Assembly: GCF_035083965.1 (NCBI RefSeq)
Contig: NC_089738.1
Span: 8,706,734 to 8,770,733, forward strand
Reading direction: 5' to 3'
From: Branchiostoma lanceolatum
Taxonomy: Eukaryota > Chordata > Leptocardii > Amphioxiformes > Branchiostomatidae
Length of the DNA: 64,000 nucleotides
Each line of letters begins with the position of its first letter. The stretch's first letter is position 1. The notes below the pieces were generated by a model. It was given only the letters and a program-made list of their open reading frames with translations, made no database searches and had not been told where the DNA came from. Shown here in pieces: positions 49,901-62,188 of the stretch. The translations under genes were made by a program, and so were the position numbers.

Positions 49901-52900
49901 TGAAGGCAGTGGAAAATGAAGAGACCCACGTTTTTCATCGTAAGTGGGTTTGTTGATTTTAGTAGTGATATGGATTTTTGTAAGCTATTCAAATGGTGAA
50001 AGCTTGGAGAATTAACGGAAGCTGTTTTATATAAATCGATTCTTTCGGCCTCATATAGAGGGCATTGGCAAAGGAAATGTATTTCATTTTCCACTGCGTT
50101 CATTGTACAAAACTTACACATTCTCTCGTGAGCGGGCAGCTTTTTATATCTACCCTTTTCTATTTCTAGTGGATGTGCACTTATTCGTATCTTACACACA
50201 GCTGACCGTTGTTCAAAATCTTTGTTGGAAAGATATTTTTCCATTGAGTATTCTGTTTTAACATTCCTATAAAATCTTAACTTACTGTCATCGATAGATA
50301 ATTTATAAAGAAAACTTTGAATGTAAATGTCGGTCAGCCTTTTTCTTAACAATGTACAATATAAACAACATAAATTCCTCACATTTAAGTGTCAGAAAAA
50401 GCAGCTGAAGAAGTTGGGTTCATCGCAATTAATTTTGAATGTCTGAAGCTGTAATGCCAGTTGTTGTTGTTTTTATTATGTTCTGCACCTAAGATCTTTT
50501 TCGTGCACCTAAATTTTTAGGTTAGGTGCACCATTGCACCTATTCCTGAAAACAAATTTTGAGCCTTGCTTGCATTTCATCAAATACCTTATCCAATACT
50601 TATGATAAAGAACATTACTAATACTAGTACACCATGTACAAGGATGACATGGTTTAGTTGGTATTTCAACCAGACAAAAGAAGGAGTTAATCATTCACGA
50701 TCTGGCTTTCATTGAGTCGCCAATCATGAAACCAGTCTTGCTGTTTTATTATAATATTATATTGCTGTTTTATTCTTTCGTCTCTGCCAGTGTACAGCCA
50801 TAATTACAGTGTCTTATAGATCTGAAAATAAGAAAATCAATATGGGCAAAAATTAAAGTACAAAAGTTGGCAGCCTTCTGAATCTGAATTGGTTGGCCGA
50901 TATAATGCCCTTTGGCACAACACACCAGCTATTGTTTGATATATATACCCTACTTAGGAATGATGGTATGTGTGCATGCAGAATACAATGTAAGCTGGAA
51001 GCATGCCAGGTACAAGTGCAACAAAATCATTCCACAGTCACATTGGTATTCCTCTATGAATAGCCGACTGGCTGGCAGAGTACTAAATTTGCATGCGGTA
51101 TTTGCTGGATTTGTATTATCTGTACTGTGCTTGCACAGCTGTGTGGCCCAAGGGCTAAGGAAATGGAGATGGGCACTGCCCTATACATCATATGGTGTAG
51201 GGAAGACTTAAGTAACCTTTGGCTCACTGAAGTATCCATTTGTCACCCCATTCTTTATTGCTTACAATACACGAGTTAGGCAGCAGGGAGAAGGCAGAAC
51301 TGAAACACTGATATACATGTAATTTTGAGTGCACAACATAAAATACAGCAAAATGTCAGCAAAACATAATTACAAATCTTACTGCCCCTTCCATTTGTAA
51401 TTCTATAAAAGCATGTAACTTCAAAATACATCAAAGTACAACAAAGGTTATATTGCTTTCTCTGATGCCAAGATCTAGAATACTAGTATTCTGTATACTG
51501 TACCTTTACCATATATCCTACAAAAATATCTAGCTGCACCCACAGTGAAAAATTAGGTGCACAGCTCCAATTTTGGGTGCAGAAAAGTGCACATGCACCC
51601 AGTATTTCGAGGCAACCAAAGCAATATTAGGGCCCAAAAAATGGAAATAAGAAAAATGCCGAAATCTTTATGGTAGTGACATTTACTAATTAAATGTTTA
51701 GCGCATTTGCGTAATAACTTCCTACGTTGAGCATTTTAAAACTGAGCTGTACGATGATGCCTTAGTTTTGCGATCCTGCAAAAAACCCCACAGTTCCCAC
51801 ATCACAACAACGTCATATTTTTGCATCATGGACGTTGCTATACTTTGTGATAGTGTTGTTTGAACTAATCATGTATAGAAATGACTAAATAAATTGACTT
51901 TCAGAATCCGATTTTCGGGCCCTAATATTGCGTGGGTTTCCTTTAAACCACTGTTTCTGTCACAGGTGCGTCAGATGGGCGCGGTCCTGCTTCGCCGTCT
52001 CCTGACGATGTCGTTTGAGGAGGCGTGGCCGACCTTCCCGCTGGAGCTACAGGCCGCCATCAAGACACAGCTGCTGGCGGGGATCCAGCAGGAGACCACG
52101 CCCAACGTCAGGCGCAAGATCTGCGACGCAACTGCTGAGCTGGCTCGCAACCTTATGGGTGGGTCATAGCAGTGTTAAGACTTATCTTAGCTACAGTAAC
52201 TGTAAGTTTTAAAATACTGTAAATGCATTTAAGTTTGCGTTGTTTTTATTTCGTGCTAAAGGGGGAAAATGGAGTGTTCGCGGTGCTTTTAAGTTTGCGG
52301 CAGCGCTATAGTCACATACTGCTACAGTATTGGACAAAATGTTTGGGGCGCTTTTAAGTTAGCGGTGAAACGGTCGCTGTGAAAACCGCAAACACAAAAC
52401 CACCTCAAACATTTCTGCATTTACTAGTCTCAGTATCTATAAGATTGCAGTTTTTGTGGTCACTTCCTCACCACAAGCTCAAACTTTAGAGAAGATATAA
52501 GAACTTGCAAGGACAATTGTAAAAGAAAATATAAGAATGTCTTTTAGTACTAAGCTGAAAGAATATCATCTGAATCAAGGTTGAACTGTGAATTGCCAAC
52601 ACAGAAATTGAAATTAACCAATTTTTGAGCGATCAATCTTTGTCATAGAAAGTATTTTGAGCCCAGATACCCAATTTTCATGTATGGTGCAGAACATGGT
52701 TCTAGAAACATTTACGTACAAGTACTAGAGTAAAACTGTGTCCACAAAATAGTATGCTATTAATTTTTATCCATCCCCGCTTCTCAGGTGATGATGGTAC
52801 GAACCACTGGCCCGAAGCGCTGAAGTTTCTGTTCGAGTGTGCGAGTTCTCAGGACCCCGCCCTGAAGGAGAGCGCTCTCAACATCTTCTGGTCAGTCATT

Positions 52901-55900
52901 GGTTCATTCATGTCTCAATCACTGTCAAATTCTCATGTCAAAACCAGAGTTGTATCCAAGTTGCATAATCAGTAGTAGTAGTTGACACACCAATTTAATT
53001 TTCTGGTCTGTGATTATTGTAGGTTATTGATTGTGCAGGTGAGTGAAAGAAAGATAGAGGCTTCCTTTTACTAGTATATACATGTACCTAGACGTGCTTC
53101 TACAGGAACCACAAAATCATCATACCAGTCTAGTATACATTTCCAGAAATAACTTTTCACGACAGAAAGTGGACAAGGATTTAATTCAACTGTTGGTTAC
53201 TTGGTATACCAAAATATTAGAACCTGTGGATTGGTACACATTGTGATTAATTTCCAAGACAAAACGAAGCAGGCAAGTGAAAAAATCAAGCTGACTTTGA
53301 AAAAATGTATAATAGAATTGTTGTAATTATTTGTCAGTTACATTGTTGGCAAATTGATAGCATATACGTTATAGTTTGCAGTATTGCATAATGATATGAA
53401 GATCAAAGTTGCAACCACAGCTGAAGAGATGGCTTCTGTGTTCAGTTCTATCCCAGGAATCTTTGGGAACCAGCAGGCCCACTACCTGGAGGTCATCAAA
53501 CAGATGTTGTACCAGTGTATGACTGACCAGGCCAGTCCACAGGTACAGTGTAGGAACTTAATGTATATAGTGGTACTTTATACAATAGTGGCCATGGTAC
53601 AGGCATCAGCATATAGCCACTTGTGGTACTAATTTAACCATAATATATACATGTTTATGTACAACTATGTGATTTCTGTAGACACAAAACATTATTAATG
53701 AAGTTGAAAACATCATTTCTGACCTTAAAAAGTTATATTATTATATATTAGATTGCTGCAATACTCTGAATGAACTAAGAATGCTTTGAAAATAATTCAA
53801 GTCCATCTCCTTCCTATAATCGTACAATAGTCTGTTTACAAACATTTGTATTCTTTTTTGTGCAGGTACGAAGGTTGGCTGCCAAAGCCACCGCTAATTT
53901 CATCCTCGAGAACGAGAATGACGCCGCGCTGCAGCGACAGTTGTCAGATCTCCTTCCCGGGATCCTACAGGTACAGTTTCAGGAACCTAACCTAGAGCCT
54001 GGTCGCATATGCAGTACCACGGCCTTACATTGGCACTTGCTTGGCAGTCAGAGATGCATTGTGCAAAATTCTGCTGACATGTGACTCAGGGCTCGAAATT
54101 CATTTTTGGGAATAAGTGCACAGGTGCACCCAACCTAAAAATTTAGGTGCACAGAAAGAATTTTGGGTGCACAACTAGAAATAAAGTAGAGTGTCAGCAA
54201 AACTTAATTACATAGTTTAACACTACATGTACTTCCATCTGTAATTCTATAGCTAAGTTCAAGTCATACATGAAATAAAGTACAACAGAGGTTATAATAT
54301 AATGCTTTTTCTGATACTCAGATTTCAAGAATATCCTGTCTGCTAGTGTACAATAGTACCTTATTCATATAGCCTTAAAAAAAATCTAGGTGCACTGGTG
54401 CACCCACAGTTAAAAATTAGGTGCACGGCTCCAATTTTGGGTGCACACAGGTGCACAAAAATTGCACCCACTATTTCGAGCCCTGTGACTGAAAGTCCTA
54501 CATCTAATTTATGATCAAGCTTGCTTAATTTTGACTGGAAGATCTTGGCTATTTGGCGCTTTTCAATTAGTTTTGTGTCATTTTGTGTGAAGGTGTCATT
54601 CCTCAATGACAAGACCATGATAGAGCATTGAAAAATTTCTCAATGATTTTTCAGTGAGCACTGAGTGATTGTCCAATTACTAATGATTTTTGGATCACTT
54701 GTGGTTTCCGAATAATCTTCGTCCTGTAGAAATGGGTCCTTATTAAGTTGCTTTATAACATTTTTGTTCACTTTCCTTCAGAGCCTGTCTGAGAGTGCGA
54801 CCACTCAAGATGACGACTGTGTCCTGAAGAGCATGATTGACCTGGCAGAGAACACACCAAAATATCTACGTCTACAGCTGGACTCTGTGCTCAACATCAA
54901 CCTACAGGTAGAGATTCAGGCTGCAGTCCTTAATCAATCTGCTAGATGTCACTTTTGATCAGGTCTAGTCTTAGCCATATATTGTTGTCTTCAGCTAGAC
55001 TCTGTGTGCAACATTAACCTATGCGTAGATATTGAAACTGCAGTACTTCATTGATCTGCTAGATGTCACTCTTGAACAGGTGTCATCTTGGCCATATATC
55101 AGTTACCATTGTTTTCAATAATCTTGACAATGGTCACAACTATTTTCTAATCATTCATATTAGGTTTCAATATTGAAGCGTCTTGTGTCACCTCAAATGA
55201 GGATGACTTGAAACGAATATAGTAGTTTTTACATTGTCTAATTTCGTTATTTCATGGGGACCCTTTGACACTATTTGACTGTCTTGACCATTGACCTATT
55301 GTGTGATTGGCAGATCCTGTCCAATGCCGACCTGCCCGACCAATGGAGACATCTGGGGTTAGAGGTCATCGTGACACTGGCTGAAACAGCCCCGGCCATG
55401 GTCCGCAAACGTGGAAAAATTGTTCCACTCCTGAGTAAGTAAAACCTCTTGAAACTTCTCCCTTTAAATCTGTGAATTGTTTTAACTTGGCCAGAAACTT
55501 TATTAGATTACTCAGTAAAATAGTGTACTGAACAACTGTTGTGTGATGCAAGTCAACTATTTTGTACACTTGTATTTTTTGACAAGCTCTTATATATAAT
55601 TCTGCTTGAGCTGATTTTTACCTTGACCTCAGTCCCTCAGGTCATGGCCCTGATGGTTGACCTTGAAGAAGAAGAAGACTGGGCGACCTCTGATGAGGCT
55701 GAAGATGAAGACAGTGACAGGTCAGCATACCACGATTTCTGTTCAGTTTGGACAAAAATAACAAACTTAGAGTCTACAAATTCTTGTTAGTTACCATTTC
55801 CAGCATAATCGTATTATCTACAATTTGTTACATGTTGTTCGAAAGAGGAACAGTCACTGGTTTGTCATTGTATGTCATGGCTGTGCCTTGCTCAAGTGCC

Positions 55901-58900
55901 ACCTGGTAGAACTGATACAAACTGCATGTACTACAAGCTGGCAGGAGAGGCAAGTAGGCACTGTTAAGATAGCTGCAACTAGTGCATGACTTCAAATCAA
56001 GGTAAATTATTAGACTAGTGTGGCTTTAGCTATATGATTCTGCCTCAATAGAAGTGTGTTGTCGGTCACTCAAAAGAAAATGTTTTTGATTATTTTTTTT
56101 TTCAGTAATGCCATCGCCGGTGAGACAGGGCTGGACAGACTGGCGTGTGGGTTGGGAGGGAAGACTGTCCTCCCCCATGTGTCCGCTGCACTGCCACAGA
56201 TGCTACAGAACGGTATGGATCATTTCAACATCTGATTGTTCGTTCGTTCATTCAGACCCTTGTAATGCCTAGTGGCACATGGGCACCAGGTGACCTATGT
56301 GCCACCTTTCCTTGCTGTTTCAGTAGCAGGGTATATCTTTCCTTGGTTGCTGCCTAGTGTTACAACAAACAACTACTTGAACATAAATGGACCCAGGTTT
56401 TAACTTAAGGAACTTGTTATTCCTGGCAAAGAGGGTACCAAACACTATAATTACTTCACAGAGGTTTGTGTCCTACGGACTCTTGTTCTTGTTGCAGCTG
56501 ACTGGAGATACCGCCATGCTGCCCTGATGGCCATCTCAGCCATCGGTGAAGGCTGTCACAACCAGATGCAGGCGGTTCTACCCAGCGTGGTGGACGCTGT
56601 GCTGCCCTACCTGCAGGACACGGTCAGTTCAAACATATCACGTTGTACATGTACCCAAACTATTACATAATGTACCTGCAGCTAGCAGGGTGTATGCCCT
56701 ACACTAAAAACAAAGAAATTAGAAGCCCTCCTTTTGCATGGGACACCCAGAGGACACCCTGTTTCTCATAGTAACTACGTACACATGTACATTTGTTCTC
56801 CACAAACACTGCCACTGTTGTTTTTTCCTCATACCAGACACTGGGACTACATGTACACTGTAAATTCATATACTTTTGCAGTTTTACTATATTTGTCTTG
56901 TGTCTTACTCTAATCCTTGTATAATTATCCTCCCAGCACCCCAGAGTCAGATATGCAGCCTGTAACGCCCTGGGACAGATGGCCACTGACTTCGCTCCAC
57001 TCTTCCAGAAGAAGTTCATTGATAAAGTACGTACCATCGGCGTCCTTACATGTACTTCTTCTTTTCATTTTCTTTGGCAGGGTAATGAATAAAACGTTGG
57101 GTAACATAAATTCGCGGGGTACTTAAATTCGGGATTTTTCGAAAACGGGGTATTTAGGGATATGTGCTAGATGCAACATCAGTAATACCGCTAGAAATGC
57201 AAACTTGACAGACTAACGTATTCAGAACACTGTCTGAAAAGCTTCGATAACCATGCATTAGAAGTTGGCTACGTCAAAAACTCTCCGTCCCTTATTGTCA
57301 CAGTCTGAGGGCTTCGTGGGAGAATTATATTACATAGTTGTTCGCTGGTTTATAAGACAAATGTCACATCCGCTTCCTGCTCAACACACTTATTTACAAT
57401 ACAACTTATTAGAATCTCTTTTGCTAACCTACAACTGGACTCTAAGTGTGATTAATCATCAAAACGCCTCTTTGTTGCTACAACCAATGGCTACGGCACT
57501 ACGGTGAATTTTCCCGCCGCCATATTCGTTACCCAGAATCCTGCTATTCGGCAGACGACAAACGTTTGCGAGGAACACTTTTTTGTCCAAATGTTGTGTG
57601 TGATAGTGGACTGATGGCGATATTTTCCTCAAAGTTTGCTCTTAGCACAAGCAGAAACACATGGACATAGTAATATTACCATTTCTACGGCATCCAGCCA
57701 ACGCCCCGATGAATAATGTACAAATTTCCATGACGGTGGGGGTGAACTTTGAGTGACGTTCTACCGACTCAACACACGGGTTGTTCCTGAGGCCTGATGT
57801 GTGCGGTACGGCCGTTTTTTCGTGTATTTTTTTTTACTTGGACACGTCTATATCAATAGCACTCTCCTCAAGCCAAGGATGGAACGAATAGCTGCTGTAC
57901 AAAATGTAATTAGCGGTAAGATATTCAAGACGAATCTTCTCTCCCGAATTAATGTTCACCCCTGTCCGACAGCACTGTCATTGTGCGTGCGGCGGACGGT
58001 AGTTTCAAATTGAAATATTATGGTGTCAGCACGACTAGAGACAAAATCTACCATATATATGATTAGTGCAAAGATAGTACATGATGCTGACAGAATAATA
58101 GAAAAAAAGGATGGTTTATTGTTCTGCTAGATTGATTCCAGTCAACCATTATCGGAAAAATCCCGAATTTATGTTACCCAACGTTAGAAAAGCAGAGATG
58201 GATGAATTTTGAGAGACATGAACATATTGAGAAAAACTCATACTGTAGAAATCTAGTAATAGATAAGTGATGTGTTTGTATGATGCACTGTATTCTGAAG
58301 TTTTTGTTTTTGTATACGGTGACTTTTTACACACAAATATCATTGAACATGTATACAAAGAGTATATAGACGGTATTTTGCAAGCTTTTCTTGTACAATG
58401 TATTTGTGTACTTTGCCTTATTATATACAAGTAGTATTTTAATCTTTTCTAGTATTTGTATACTGTGCCCTATACACAAATATCATTGAACATGTACTAA
58501 AATGTACACAAAGAGCCTATAAAAGGACAATACTGTGGAAATGTAGTATACTGATTGATTGATTGGTTGAATTATTGATTGATTGATTGATTGCTCTACT
58601 CTGCAGGTTATCCGCGGTCTGCTGATCGTGTTGGATGACCTTCAGCACCCGAGGGTTCAGGCTCACGCCGGCGCGGCGCTCGTCAACTTCAGCGAGGACT
58701 GTCCCAAGTCGCTGCTACTGCCATATTTGGAACCCATTCTGGCAAAGCTGGAGCAAGTCCTGAGTGTGAAGATTCAGGAGGTGTGCAGTTTGCTCTCACT
58801 TGAAAACAGATATTTTTTCAGTCTAGTCACTCCTACTTTTCTTGATGAGAGTGTTGAGTTTTTTCTACCCTCAGCACACTAAAGTATCTATTTAGCTAGC

Positions 58901-61900
58901 AATTCCCTATGGTTGCAGGCCGGGTTAGGCAGCAGGGAGAATTTGAAATGGTCTATTATTGGTATATCTATTGGTATTTTAACTATGTATAAGATGATTT
59001 GCATGTTGACTGTCAGGCTCACATTTGTTTTTAATTCAGTTTGTTGAACTGCAACAAACTAATGAAAGACATCTTGAATTTGAGACAAATGTTTTGGTTG
59101 CGTTTTATGTTTCTGAAGGTCTTTGCCAAGGGAACAAAGATGGTGTTGGAACAGGTGGTGACGACCATCGCTGCGGTCGCGGACACTTCGGAGGACGCGT
59201 TCGTACCCTACTACGATCGCTTCATGCCCAGCCTGAAACTTCTCATGCAGAGTGCCAACGTTAAAGAGCTGAGGTTACTGAGAGGGAAAACCATCGAGTG
59301 CATCAGTCTCATTGGTCTGGCTGTGGGAACGCAGAAGGTAGGGACATGTGGACTTTTTTGTTTGTTCGCATAATTCGGAATGCTAGGGTCACGTTTTGAA
59401 TCCGGGGCCCAGACGGTCTTGGGGGACAAAAAGTATGATATAAAAGACAAAAAAAACACAAAACGTACCAAAAATTACTGAAATACAGTTTAATTTTTCT
59501 TTCCCCCAAACAGCCCGGCCAGGCCTTGGTTGGGAAATGTCATTTTTTTAAATCTCAGGTTTTCCTGTCATTTTGTACTGTGTAGTTTTTGGTCTCCCCC
59601 TATATTCATATTTAGCTGGTACATTTATGCTGCATTTGGGGCTATATTCAGATAGTCATAGTTAGTATTTATGCACTTTTGAGTCCCCTACACGTACAGC
59701 TGACATGTTTGTGTAAGTGTGTGTGTGTGTGTGTGTGTGTGTACAGTTCATGCAGGATGCGGCAGATGTGATGCAGATGCTGCTGGCCACACAGACAGAC
59801 TCCCAGGCCCACGAAATGGACGATGATGACCCTCAGGTACGACAATGCTTCAGGCTATTGTTTCCCCTAACCATTGTTCAGTACTGTATTATTCTTCCTA
59901 CCCTGCTGACTTCATTGATGAGTGTAACTAAATGAAAAGAAAATGTAGTGAAACCTATTGAAACTGAATCAAACTGACTTAAAGTCTCATTTGTTTAAAT
60001 TCTACTGTAACAACATCTTTCTGTAAGGGAACATATCCTGAGATATATTCCATGTTTGTGTTATATACAATGTAGATGTATATTTGCAAGCATTATTTTT
60101 CTCTCCTACTTTTGAGTGATATTTCCCTGGATATGTTTCTGGTTGTCCCAAAGCCCATTTACACAATTTTAAAGTTTTAACAGACAACACAGACCTAGGA
60201 TTGATACTGATTAAAAGTTTTTTTTTTTTTTGCTGGCTAAACAGCAACTTGCAAGGTAAAGAATCATTTTCTTCAGTCTATCATTTGCAAAGATACATTC
60301 AGTGTCTCATGATTGTAATGTTTTCCCCCCTTCTGTCCCAGATGTCGTTTATGATCTCTGCCTGGGCGAGGATGTGTAAGCTGCTGGGGAAACAGTTCCA
60401 GCAGTACCTGCCTGTGGTCATGGGACCGCTGCTCAAGGCTGCTGCCATCAAGCCTGAGGTGGCACTGTTAGATGGTCAGTCTCATTCATGCAAAACCTGT
60501 TAATGGTAGTCAGGCTTTCTGGTGATTTTTTTGTTTCTACTACTCCGTGAAAATGGAGGTATTGCTTTCCAGTATGTGTGTCTAGATGTGCGTCTGCAGT
60601 TATTTGAATATAGTTGAGTGACAGGATGTGAGGCAGAAGATGGTGTAACAGGAGATTGGTAAGAAGGGAAAGTTAACTTGGCCCAGTTCAAAGTTGCAAA
60701 GACAGGAAAATGCAGAGACAGAATTAGCAAGAAATTCACTATAATGAATAAAATGAGAAATTCACAAAAACTATGAGATCTTAAATTTCTTGTTTTTAGT
60801 TAGTTTGATTTTGTGTTTCTTAAATAAATGTAATTATCTGTTCTTGTTTCTGCTGTATTTCAGAGGATGACATGAAGCATGTTAGTGAAGACGAAGGTTG
60901 GCAGTTTGTGTCCCTCAGTGATCAGGTAAAATTGAATTCTTGGTGTGATGTCTTCATATTGTTTTCTTCACAAAATTTCATTTTAATGTATGACTGACTG
61001 ACTATGAGACAGACTGTAGAACTGACTGTAACACTGACTGACTGACTGGCTGTAAAATGATTTGATGGTGAACTTTTGTTCACAACCAAAGTTTTGTCAC
61101 CTGCCAACACTTTGGTGGCTTCATATGATCATCAGGGCCTAACATGTCTTGTTTTGTCCAAATTGTAGCAAAGTTTTGGCATCAGGACGACGGGTTTGGA
61201 GGAGAAGAGCACGGCGTGTCAGATGCTGGTGTGTTACGCTCGAGAGTTGAAGGAGGCGTTCGCAGACTACACGGAACAGGTGGTGAAACTGATGGTGCCG
61301 CTGCTCAAGTTTTACTTTCACGATGATATCCTTTCAAAGACAATTTTTTAAGATACAGGTACAGTCAAACCTACAACAGCAACCACCTCTACATAAAGAC
61401 CACCTGGCTTTTTTTTTGTGGTCCTTAGATAATTTTTCCCATTGACACAAGCATTAGAATCCTGTCTATAGTGACCACCTGTCCACATAGACCAGATTTT
61501 ATCGGTCCGCTGATTGGTCTTTTTGGACAGTTTTGACTGTATTATGACATGTATATTATCAATAAATTTGCATATGTCAATAAGAGAAGGGGTCCTCCCT
61601 GGATTGCTCTAGCCAAGTATGCTTAAAAGTCATGAAGCCAGTCAGAACTGACCTGTTTAAAACAGAACAAAGCTGTTGGAGTTCTCTTGTTACAAAAGCT
61701 ATTTAAGATAGTCCGATAGCCTTTTTGAGGCCGTAGGGTTAGTGGGTTGTTATCCATTGTATCTAGGGTACGGTATTGGAAGGCGGGCCCATCCCTCTCA
61801 TTCCACTGCCTTTTACCTCCCCAACCAAAGTCAGGTACCCATTTTTACACTTGAGAGGAGTGATAAAATTTGTGTAAAGTGCCTTTCCCAAGGGCACAAC

Positions 61901-62188
61901 ATCAGTGACATGTCAAGGGATTCGAACCCAGGAGCTCTGGTTCTGGGCCAAACACCCTAACCACTATGCTAACACAACGCCACTTGTTTTACTCCATCCT
62001 CCTTAACCTTGGTACTTGTGAGATTGTCGGCTGCAGAGATCATGCCGTGTCTGATAGAGTGTGCGACGATCAAGGGGGAGGCGTATGTACGGGAGATGTG
62101 GAACTTCATGTGCCCTGAGATCATCGCCGCCATGGGAACAGAGCCGGAGAGTGACGTCCTGTCACAACTCATGGAGTCCTTTGCTAAA
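46975..62188 (+). CDS. IPO5: Importin-5 (karyopherin beta-3), N-terminal 774 codons; continues beyond window
   Basis: Nineteen exons: 46975-47052, 49477-49557, 51966-52158, 52788-52890, 53446-53542, 53866-53970, 54782-54907, 55314-55434, 55633-55720, 56106-56212, 56498-56622, 56937-57026, 58607-58780, 59119-59337, 59747-59836, 60342-60474, 60864-60925, 61169-61325, 62016-62188. All phases agree. The product is a HEAT-repeat nuclear import receptor for ribosomal proteins and histones, binding RanGTP with its N-terminal repeats. Landmarks: [30 protein letters not shown], the acidic [10 protein letters not shown] loop, [58 protein letters not shown] and LKFYFHD. The human protein is about 1,097 aa, so roughly 320 residues are missing. 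Exon 4/5 joining gives Cys where human has Trp (IF-C-SIPGIFG). Intron 18 is AT-AC. Exon 15 has a TG tract in place of a pyrimidine tract. RANBP6 is a vertebrate retrocopy-like paralogue, so IPO5 is the better name. Confidence 0.95.
47053..49476. other. IPO5 intron 1
   Basis: Contains a single CTCCAAGCAGAGGTTGG arm (about 47431-47447), a foldback repeat at 48300-48420, and AT-rich sequence. 48515-48620 (ggtattcaaattttcgacag, tattctatcgaagccc) is related to 33335-33395 in the EF-hand gene. No additional exon was seen. Confidence 0.5.
48306..48405. repeat. Foldback repeat in IPO5 intron 1
   Basis: gaatacaacacggtgtattccg pairs with cggaatacactgtgttgtac about 60 bp downstream, with mismatches; the centre is GC-rich. 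It is probably a small foldback MITE. Confidence 0.6.
49609..50568 (-). mobile_element. CAGGGCTCG-type element interrupted by a LINE
   Basis: The left 49609-49735 (cagggctcggaatactgg, tgggtgcattggtgcaccta) and right 50480-50568 (aggttaggtgcacca, tattcctgaaaacaaatttt, gagcctt) match the two ends of the complete copy at 54087-54485 in opposite orientation. The LINE remnant lies between them, so insertion order is readable: element first, LINE later. IPO5 intron 2. Confidence 0.7.
49740..50396 (-). pseudogene. 5'-truncated LINE, ORF2 C-terminus
   Basis: The minus frame 50382-49876 (168 codons) reads [35 protein letters not shown] and [17 protein letters not shown], then [10 protein letters not shown]: the pre-knuckle region and CxxC-H-C knuckle of animal non-LTR retrotransposons. 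The frame is intact to its stop, so the insertion is fairly recent. The 3' UTR ends tataactttattgcaagtt (minus-strand tail) near 49750. Reverse transcriptase is missing. Confidence 0.75.
51057..51205 (+). mobile_element. tRNA-derived SINE, degenerate
   Basis: An A-box-like tagccgactggctggcagag at 51060 is followed by a body sharing gtgtggcccaagggcta and ggagatgggcactgccctat with the SINE at 1838-2090 (reverse complement). IPO5 intron 2. Confidence 0.6.
51212..51294 (+). repeat. TTAA-family mini-element, diverged copy
   Basis: taacctttggctcactgaag ... gagttaggcagcagggagaagg; the terminal TTAA is lost. It directly follows the SINE at 51057. Confidence 0.65.
51322..51607 (+). repeat. CAGGGCTCG-type element, right part
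   Basis: From ttttgagtgcacaacataaa to acccagtatttcgagg it parallels 54165-54485 in order (taattctata, tacaacaaaggttat, gcacccacagt, aaattaggtgcac). The left end is missing. Confidence 0.7.
52217..52427. mobile_element. TA-flanked MITE, family D copy 2
   Basis: Begins ta-ctgtaaatgca, contains aaaatggagtgttcgcggtg (also in copy 1 at 31772-31980) and ends catttctgcattta. It starts about 58 bp after IPO5 exon 3. Confidence 0.75.
54087..54485 (+). mobile_element. Complete 399-bp CAGGGCTCG-ended MITE with 5-bp TSD
   Basis: Ends CAGGGCTCGAAAT and ATTTCGAGCCCTG are perfect inverted repeats; TGACT flanks both sides (54082-54086, 54486-54490). CAGGG ends suit hAT-like elements, and a 5-bp duplication fits a hAT5-type subgroup (inference). 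The interior is full of ggtgcac words. IPO5 intron 6. Partial relatives are at 20602, 49609 and 51322. Confidence 0.85.
57099..58179. mobile_element. 1.08-kb DNA transposon with GGGTAACATAAATTCG ends
   Basis: Left GGGTAACATAAATTCG and right cgaatttatgttaccc are inverted repeats, with a further cgggatttttc-g block inside each. AACGTT flanks both sides (57093-57098, 58180-58185), either a 6-bp duplication or the outer part of the inverted repeat. No transposase frame was found. It fills most of IPO5 intron 12. Confidence 0.8.
58866..58945 (+). repeat. TTAA-family mini-element, diverged copy
   Basis: tctaccctcagcacactaaa ... gggttaggcagcagggagaa; terminal TTAA lost. IPO5 intron 13. Confidence 0.6.
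59718..59746 (+). promoter_or_regulatory. (TG)n tract at the IPO5 exon-15 splice acceptor
   Basis: TG repeats run to within 4 nt of the acceptor (gtgtgtacag|TTCATG at 59747), taking the place of a normal pyrimidine tract. In human CFTR, a TG tract at the same position modulates exon inclusion; the effect here is inferred. Confidence 0.6.
61362..61539. mobile_element. 178-bp pogo-like MITE inside the U12 intron
   Basis: Starts TA-CAGTCAAACC and ends gttttgactg-TA; the interior has gaccacctg words, as in the 1.1-kb element at 39243. It begins 36 bp after the U12 donor. Confidence 0.8.
61722..61985 (-). mobile_element. tRNA-derived SINE inside the U12 intron
   Basis: On the minus strand: a tRNA-like head with A-box GCATAGTGGTTAGGGTG and B-box GGGTTCGAATCCC (61910-61981), then a body containing gtgcccttgggaaaggcac and a further conserved block around ttttacctcccc. 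It stops about 15 bp before the U12 branch site. Confidence 0.8.

Larger units (their letters stand above)
61326..62015 (+). other. U12-type AT-AC intron of IPO5 (intron 18)
   Basis: Exon 18 ends CAC GAT G and the intron opens ATATCCTTT, the exact U12 5' splice consensus. The 3' end has the branch sequence TCCTTAAC (62000-62007) and ends in AC at 62014-62015, the branch A lying about 9 nt from the end. Joining g|tt keeps frame and gives [14 protein letters not shown], matching human importin-5 FHDGVRVAAAESMP. No GT-AG alternative joins these exons. Confidence 0.93.

Noticed and set aside
61910-61985. Possible tRNA gene on the minus strand
   Set aside because: Part of a longer SINE body; no closed acceptor stem.
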